A stretch of DNA of 64,000 nt, from the NCBI GenBank assembly GCA_964036045.1, contig OZ038381.1, positions 124,503,708 to 124,567,707 of the forward strand. Reading direction: 5' to 3'. Within the stretch, counting starts at the first letter, position 1. Each line of letters starts with the position of its first letter. A program made the translations under genes and the position numbers. Below are positions 56,306 through 64,000 of this stretch, one piece after another. This stretch comes from Eutreptiella sp. 'Long Island Sound 2002' (Eukaryota; Euglenozoa; Euglenophyceae; Eutreptiales; Eutreptiaceae). The notes below the pieces were generated by a model, which had not been told where the DNA came from, did not search any database, and saw nothing but the letters and a program-made list of their open reading frames with translations.

Positions 56306-59300
56306 CACCAAAGCGTGGATTGCAAGTCCCTAATCGCAAAGCAAAGGACCATGCAACAAAGAGTGGATTGCAAGTCCCTAACCCCAACTCAAGGGGCGAC
56401 ACAACAAAGCGTGGATTGCGAGTCCCTAACCCCAACTCAAGGGGGCAGACACCAAAGCGTGGATTGCTAGCTCCGAACCCCAACTCAAAGGAAGACACAC
56501 CAAAGTGTGGATTGTGAGTCCCCAACCCCAACTCAAGGGGCCACACACCAAATCGTGGATTGCGAGTACCTAACCCCAACTCAAGGGGCCACACACGAAA
56601 GCGTGGATTGCTAGCTCCTGACCCCAACTCAAGGGGCCACGCACCAAAGCGTGGATTGTGAGTCCCTAACCCCAACTCAAGGGGCCACCCATTAAAGCAT
56701 GGATTGCGAATCCCTAACCCAAACTCAAGGGGCCATGCAACAAAGCGTGGATTGCAAGTCCCTGACCCCAACTCAAGGGGCCACACACCAAAGCGTGGTC
56801 TGTGAGTCCTTAAGCCCAACTCAAGGGGCCACACAACAAAGCGTGGATTGCTAGCTCCTAACCCCGCTCAAGGGGCCACACACCAAGGCGTGGATTTTGA
56901 GTCCCTAACCCCAACTCAAGGGGCCACGCCCCAAAGCGTGGATTGTGAGTCCCTAACCCCAACGCAAGGGGCCACACAACAAAGCGTGGATTGCGAGTCC
57001 CTACGCCCCAAAGCGTGGATTGTGAGTCCGTAACCCCAACGCAAGGGGCCACACAACAAAGCGTGGATTGCTAGCTCCGAACCCCAGCTCAAGGGGCCAC
57101 ACACCAAGGCGTGGATTTTGAGTCCCTAACCCCAACTCAAGGGGCCACGCCGCAAAGCGTGGATTGTGAGTCCCTAACCCCAACGCAAGGGGCCACACAA
57201 AAAAGCGTGGATTGCGAGTCCCTAACCGCAACTCAAGGGGCCACGCCCCAAAGCGTGAATTGTGAGTCCCTAACCCCAACGCAAGGGGCCACACAACAAA
57301 GCGTGGATTGCGAGTCCCTAACCCTAACTCGAGGGGCCACACAACAAAGTGCGGATAGAGATTCGCCAACTCCAACGCAAATGCCCACGCACCAATGCCC
57401 AAACCCCAACTGAAGGCGGCATACAACAAAGCGTGGATTGGGAGTCCCTAACCCCAACTCAAGGGGCCATGCAACAAAGGCTGGATTGCGGGTCCCTAAT
57501 CCCAACTTAAGGGCCACACACAAAAGTGTGGATTGTGAATCCTTAACCCCAACTCAAAGGGCCGCGCAACAAAGCGTGGATTGTGAGTCCCTAACCCCGA
57601 CGCAAGGGGCCACACAACAAAGCGTGGATTGCGAGTCCCTAACCCCAACTCAAGGGGCCACACAACAAAGCATGGATTGAGAGTCGCTAACTCCAACGCA
57701 AGAGCCCACGCACTAACGCGTGGATTGCGAGTCCCGAACCACAACCCAAAGGGCCGCGCGAACAAAGTGTGGATTGCGAGTCCCTGACCCCAACTCAAGG
57801 GGCCACACAACAAAGCATGGATTGAGAGTCCCTAACTCCAACGCAAGGGCCCACGCACTAACGGGTGGATTGCGAGTCCCTAACCACACCTCAAAGGGCC
57901 GCGCGAACAAAGCGTGGATTGCGAGTACCAAAATCGAATTGAAGGCGGCATACAACAAAGCGTGGATTGTGAGTCCCTAACCCCAACTCAAGCGGCCATG
58001 CCACAAAGCGTGGATTGCCAATCCCTAACTCGAACTCAAGGGGCCACGTAGCAAAGCGTGGAGTACGCGTCCCTTGCCCCAGCTCAAGGAGGCACACAAC
58101 AAAGCGTGGATTGCCAGACTCTAACCCCAACTTAAGGAGCCACGTCCCTAACCGAAACTCAAGGCGCCACGCTAGTAAGCGTGGATTGCAACTCCCTAAC
58201 CCCAACTCAAGGGGCCACGCAACAAAGCATGCATTGCGAGTCCCTAACCCCAACTCGGGGAGCCACAAAACAAAGCGTGGATGGCGAGTCCCTAACCCCA
58301 TTTCAAGGAGGCACGCAAGTAAGCATGCATTGCGAGTACCTAACCCCAACTGAAGGGGCCACACAACATAGCGCGGATTGCGAGTCCCTAACCCCAACTC
58401 AAGGGGCAACACACAAAAGTGTCGATTGTGAATACCTAACCCCAACTCAAAGGGCCGCGCAACAGAGCGTCGATTGCGAGTCCCTAACCCTAACTCCAGG
58501 GGCCACACACCAAAGCATACATTGGAAGTCCCTGATCGCAAAGCAAAGGGTCATGCAACAAAGCGCACATTGCGAGTCCCTGACCCCAACTCAAGGGGCC
58601 ACGCACCAAAGCGTGGATTGTGAGTACCTAACCCCAACTCAAGTGGCCACCCATCAAAGCATGGATTGTGAATCCCTAACCCCAACTAAAAGGGCCACCC
58701 ATCAAAGCATGGATTGCGAATACCTAACCCCAACTCAAGGGGCCACACACCAAAGCGTGGATTGCGAGGACCTAACCCCAACTCAAGGGGCCACACACCA
58801 AAGCGTGGATTGCTAGCTCCTAACCCCAACTCAAGGGGCCACGCACCAAAGCGTGGATTGTGAGTCCCTAACCCGAAATCAAAGGGCCAGCCATCAAAGC
58901 ATGGATTGTGAATCCCTAACCCCAACTCGAGGGGCCATGCAACAAAGCGTGGATTGCAAGTCGCGAACCCCAACTCAAGGGGCCACACACCAAAGCGTGT
59001 ATTGTGAGTCCTTGAGCCCAACTCAAGGGGCCACGCAACAAAGCATGGATTACTAGCTCCTAACCCCAGCTCAAGGGGCCACACACCAAGGCGTGGATCT
59101 TGAGTCCCTAACCCCAACTCAAGGGGCCACGCAACAAAGCACAGATGGTGACTCCCTAACCCCAACTCAAGGGGCTATGCAACAAAGTGTGGATTGCGAG
59201 TTCCTAACCAAAACTCAAGGGGCCGCGCAACAAAGCGTGGATTGGGAGTCCCTAACCCCAACTCAAGGGGCCACGCAACAAAGTGAGGATGGTGAGTCCC

Positions 59301-59928
59301 TAACCCCAACGCAAGGGGCCACACAACAAAGTTTGGATTGAGAGTCGCCGACTCCAACGCAAGGGCCCACGCGCTAACGCATGGATTGCGAGTCCCTAAC
59401 CACGACTCAAAGGGCCGCGCGAACAAAGCGTGGATTGCGAGTACCAAAACCGAATTGAAGGCGGCATACAACAAAGCGTGGATTGTGGGTCCCTAACCCC
59501 AACTCAAGCGGCCATGCCAGAAAGCGTGGAATGACGAATCCCTAACCCAAACTCAAGGGGCCACGTAGCAAAGCGTGGATTACGCGTCCCTTGCCCCAAC
59601 TCAAGGAGGCACACAACAAAGCGTGGATTGCCAGACTCTAACCCCAACTCAAGGAGCCACATCCCTAACCCCAACTCAAGGCGCCGCGCAAATAAGCGTG
59701 GATTGCAACTCCCTAGCCCCGACTCAAGGGGCCACACAACAAAGCATCCATTGCGAGTCCCTAACCGCAACTCAAGGAGCCTCGCAACAAAGTGTGGATT
59801 GCGGGTCCCTAACCCCAAGTCGAGGGGCCACGCAACAAAGCGTGGATGGCGAGTCCCTAACCGCAACTCAAGGAGGCGGACAAGTAAGCGTGGTTTGCAA
59901 GCCCCTAACCCCAACTCAAGGACCCACA
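56306..59928 (+). repeat. Higher-order repeat copy A (3,623 bp)
   Basis: Block of about 75 satellite monomers, including unusual variants such as tccctaatcgcaaagcaaagg and the truncated unit at 57000. The same order recurs exactly 3,623 bp later. Confidence 0.92.
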
Positions 59929-62900
59929 CACCAAAGCGTGGATTGCAAGTCCCTAATCGCAAAGCAAAGGACCATGCAACAAAGAGTGGATTGCAAGTCC
60001 CTAACCCCAACTCAAGGGGCGACACAACAAAGCGTGGATTGCGAGTCCCTAACCCCAACTCAAGGGGGCAGACACCAAAGCGTGGATTGCTAGCTCCGAA
60101 CCCCAACTCAAAGGAAGACACACCAAAGTGTGGATTGTGAGTCCCCAACCCCAACTCAAGGGGCCACACACCAAATCGTGGATTGCGAGTACCTAACCCC
60201 AACTCAAGGGGCCACACACGAAAGCGTGGATTGCTAGCTCCTGACCCCAACTCAAGGGGCCACGCACCAAAGCGTGGATTGTGAGTCCCTAACCCCAACT
60301 CAAGGGGCCACCCATTAAAGCATGGATTGCGAATCCCTAACCCAAACTCAAGGGGCCATGCAACAAAGCGTGGATTGCAAGTCCCTGACCCCAACTCAAG
60401 GGGCCACACACCAAAGCGTGGTCTGTGAGTCCTTAAGCCCAACTCAAGGGGCCACACAACAAAGCGTGGATTGCTAGCTCCTAACCCCGCTCAAGGGGCC
60501 ACACACCAAGGCGTGGATTTTGAGTCCCTAACCCCAACTCAAGGGGCCACGCCCCAAAGCGTGGATTGTGAGTCCCTAACCCCAACGCAAGGGGCCACAC
60601 AACAAAGCGTGGATTGCGAGTCCCTACGCCCCAAAGCGTGGATTGTGAGTCCGTAACCCCAACGCAAGGGGCCACACAACAAAGCGTGGATTGCTAGCTC
60701 CGAACCCCAGCTCAAGGGGCCACACACCAAGGCGTGGATTTTGAGTCCCTAACCCCAACTCAAGGGGCCACGCCGCAAAGCGTGGATTGTGAGTCCCTAA
60801 CCCCAACGCAAGGGGCCACACAAAAAAGCGTGGATTGCGAGTCCCTAACCGCAACTCAAGGGGCCACGCCCCAAAGCGTGAATTGTGAGTCCCTAACCCC
60901 AACGCAAGGGGCCACACAACAAAGCGTGGATTGCGAGTCCCTAACCCTAACTCGAGGGGCCACACAACAAAGTGCGGATAGAGATTCGCCAACTCCAACG
61001 CAAATGCCCACGCACCAATGCCCAAACCCCAACTGAAGGCGGCATACAACAAAGCGTGGATTGTGAGTCCCTAACCCCAACTCAAGGGGCCATGCAACAA
61101 AGGCTGGATTGCGGGTCCCTAATCCCAACTTAAGGGCCACACACAAAAGTGTGGATTGTGAATCCTTAACCCCAACTCAAAGGGCCGCGCAACAAAGCGT
61201 GGATTGTGAGTCCCTAACCCCGACGCAAGGGGCCACACAACAAAGCGTGGATTGCGAGTCCCTAACCCCAACTCAAGGGGCCACACAACAAAGCATGGAT
61301 TGAGAGTCGCTAACTCCAACGCAAGGGCCCACGCACTAACGCGTGGATTGCGAGTCCCGAACCACAACCCAAAGGGCCGCGCGAACAAAGTGTGGATTGC
61401 GAGTCCCTGACCCCAACTCAAGGGGCCACACAACAAAGCATGGATTGAGAGTCCCTAACTCCAACGCAAGGGCCCACGCACTAACGGGTGGATTGCGAGT
61501 CCCTAACCACACCTCAAAGGGCCGCGCGAACAAAGCGTGGATTGCGAGTACCAAAATCGAATTGAAGGCGGCATACAACAAAGCGTGGATTGTGAGTCCC
61601 TAACCCCAACTCAAGCGGCCATGCCACAAAGCGTGGATTGCCAATCCCTAACTCGAACTCAAGGGGCCACGTAGCAAAGCGTGGAGTACGCGTCCCTTGC
61701 CCCAGCTCAAGGAGGCACACAACAAAGCGTGGATTGCCAGACTCTAACCCCAACTTAAGGAGCCACGTCCCTAACCGAAACTCAAGGCGCCACGCTAGTA
61801 AGCGTGGATTGCAACTCCCTAACCCCAACTCAAGGGGCCACGCAACAAAGCATGCATTGCGAGTCCCTAACCCCAACTCGGGGAGCCACAAAACAAAGCG
61901 TGGATGGCGAGTCCCTAACCCCATTTCAAGGAGGCACGCAAGTAAGCATGCATTGCGAGTACCTAACCCCAACTGAAGGGGCCACACAACATAGCGCGGA
62001 TTGCGAGTCCCTAACCCCAACTCAAGGGGCAACACACAAAAGTGTCGATTGTGAATACCTAACCCCAACTCAAAGGGCCGCGCAACAGAGCGTCGATTGC
62101 GAGTCCCTAACCCTAACTCCAGGGGCCACACACCAAAGCATAGATTGGAAGTCCCTGATCGCAAAGCAAAGGGTCATGCAACAAAGCGCACATTGCGAGT
62201 CCCTGACCCCAACTCAAGGGGCCACGCACCAAAGCGTGGATTGTGAGTACCTAACCCCAACTCAAGTGGCCACCCATCAAAGCATGGATTGTGAATCCCT
62301 AACCCCAACTAAAAGGGCCACCCATCAAAGCATGGATTGCGAATACCTAACCCCAACTCAAGGGGCCACACACCAAAGCGTGGATTGCGAGGACCTAACC
62401 CCAACTCAAGGGGCCACACACCAAAGCGTGGATTGCTAGCTCCTAACCCCAACTCAAGGGGCCACGCACCAAAGCGTGGATTGTGAGTCCCTAACCCGAA
62501 ATCAAGGGGCCAGCCATCAAAGCATGGATTGTGAATCCCTAACCCCAACTCGAGGGGCCATGCAACAAAGCGTGGATTGCAAGTCGCGAACCCCAACTCA
62601 AGGGGCCACACACCAAAGCGTGTATTGTGAGTCCTTGAGCCCAACTCAAGGGGCCACGCAACAAAGCATGGATTACTAGCTCCTAACCCCAGCTCAAGGG
62701 GCCACACACCAAGGCGTGGATCTTGAGTCCCTAACCCCAACTCAAGGGGCCACGCAACAAAGCACAGATGGTGACTCCCTAACCCCAACTCAAGGGGCTA
62801 TGCAACAAAGTGTGGATTGCGAGTTCCTAACCCCAACTCAAGGGGCCGCGCAACAAAGCGTGGATTGGGAGTCCCTAACCCCAACTCAAGGGGCCACGCA

Positions 62901-63551
62901 ACAAAGTGAGGATGGTGAGTCCCTAACCCCAACGCAAGGGGCCACACAACAAAGTTTGGATTGAGAGTCGCCGACTCCAACGCAAGGGCCCACGCGCTAA
63001 CGCATGGATTGCGAGTCCCTAACCACGACTCAAAGGGCCGCGCGAACAAAGCGTGGATTGCGAGTACCAAAACCGAATTGAAGGCGGCATACAACAAAGC
63101 GTGGATTGTGGGTCCCTAACCCCAACTCAAGCGGCCATGCCAGAAAGCGTGGAATGACGAATCCCTAACCCAAACTCAAGGGGCCACGTAGCAAAGCGTG
63201 GATTACGCGTCCCTTGCCCCAACTCAAGGAGGCACACAACAAAGCGTGGATTGCCAGACTCTAACCCCAACTCAAGGAGCCACATCCCTAACCCCAACTC
63301 AAGGCGCCGCGCAAATAAGCGTGGATTGCAACTCCCTAGCCCCGACTCAAGGGGCCACACAACAAAGCATCCATTGCGAGTCCCTAACCGCAACTCAAGG
63401 AGCCTCGCAACAAAGTGTGGATTGCGGGTCCCTAACCCCAAGTCGAGGGGCCACGCAACAAAGCGTGGATGGCGAGTCCCTAACCGCAACTCAAGGAGGC
63501 GGACAAGTAAGCGTGGTTTGCAAGCCCCTAACCCCAACTCAAGGACCCACA
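59929..63551 (+). repeat. Higher-order repeat copy B (3,623 bp)
   Basis: Near-identical to copy A. The differences I noticed are single bases near 61064, 62140, 62497 and 62830-62832 relative to 57441, 58517, 58874 and 59207-59209. Identity this high against ~10-15% monomer divergence means a recent segmental tandem duplication, or an assembly duplication. Confidence 0.92.
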
Positions 63552-64000
63552 CACCAAAGCGTGGATTGCCAGTCCCTGTCCCCAACTGAAGGGGCCACGC
63601 AACAAAGTGTGGATTGCGAGTCCCTAACCCCTACTCAAGCGGCCACGCAACGAAGTGTGGATTGCCAGGTCCTAACCCCAACTCAAGGGGGCACACACCA
63701 AAGCGTGGATTGCGAGTCCCTAACCGCAGAGCAAAGGGCCACGCAACAAGGCATGGATTGCGAGTCCCTATCCCCAACTCAAAGGGCCACGCAAAAAAGC
63801 ATGGATTAGGAGTCCCTTACCCCAACTCAAGGGGTCACGCAACAAAGTGTGATTTGCCAGTCCCCAACACCAACTCAAGGGGCCACGCAACCAAGCGTGG
63901 ATTGCGAGTCCCTAACCCCAACTCAAGGAGCCTCGCAACAAAGTGTGGATTGCGGGTACCTAACGCCAACTCAAGGGGCCAAGCCTCATCGCGCGGATTG

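Larger units (their letters stand above)
56175..64000 (+). repeat. 48-bp satellite array (to window end)
   Basis: About 160 units of 48 bp. A typical unit reads gcgtggattgcgagtccct, then aaccccaactcaagggg, then ccacgcaacaaa. Because 48 is a multiple of 3 and the unit lacks stops in four frames, long ORFs appear on both strands (16-residue periods such as SVDCESLTPTQGATQQ and WPLELGLGTRNPRFVA). I treat these as satellite, not genes. Units differ mostly by substitutions, with some truncated units (for example around 57000 and 58145). Confidence 0.95.

Noticed and set aside
56848-63809. Many long ORFs encoding 16-residue repeats on both strands
   Set aside because: They result from a stop-free 48-bp satellite unit; equal openness on both strands and lack of unique flanking coding sequence argue against genes.

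Overview
This is a repeat-rich eukaryotic nuclear contig. Signs of this are GT-AG introns, a plastid-type SET-domain methyltransferase gene, LINE-like and Penelope-like retroelements, decayed DNA transposons and four satellite families. There is no prokaryotic gene organisation. The non-LTR retroelement and the permuted Penelope-like element point to a unicellular alga or protist. A dinoflagellate or a prasinophyte-like green alga would fit, but I cannot name the organism from sequence alone.

Layout. 1-14.1 kb is an array of an ~85-bp satellite that switches orientation at a T-rich hairpin element (1425-1640). It is interrupted by a decayed zinc-finger transposase-like element (5.5-9.8 kb, minus strand), a tRNA-like sequence (10.3 kb) and a 12-bp minisatellite (11.5-11.9 kb). 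At 14.8-15.3 kb (minus) lies an exon with the C-terminal half of a SET/Rubisco-LSMT-like domain; the N-terminal half lies on the same strand at 49.05-50.2 kb. The two halves do not overlap in content and are in the right order, so I read them as one gene with an intron of ~33.7 kb.

That putative intron contains: (i) unrecognised sequence (15.4-18.7 kb); (ii) a 10.2-kb DNA element with 43-bp terminal inverted repeats (18,699-28,883) carrying a three-exon gene and clusters of the motif TTCTAG; (iii) nested in it, a 7.15-kb element (20,990-28,141) with its own ~33-bp inverted repeats, a DDE-transposase-like gene, two accessory genes and clusters of AGGAACCCCC; (iv) a 197-bp satellite with a long G-run in every unit; (v) a Penelope-like retroelement with an N-terminal GIY-YIG domain (32.6-37.6 kb, minus) inserted in a G-run of that satellite; (vi) an 8.8-kb LINE-like element (39.4-48.2 kb, plus) inserted in the same satellite with a 19-bp target-site duplication.

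Upstream of the SET gene are G-rich spacers, a second decayed zinc-finger transposase-like element (51.1-53.6 kb, minus), an unrecognised ORF (53.8-54.5 kb) and a 48-bp satellite from 56.2 kb to the window end. That satellite carries a near-perfect 3,623-bp tandem duplication.

Most coding regions are damaged. Frame changes often fall at homopolymers (assembly error or decay), and in-frame stops are mostly TAG or other codons reachable by C-to-T change. The only gene that looks like a host gene is the SET-domain one; the rest are mobile elements or repeats.
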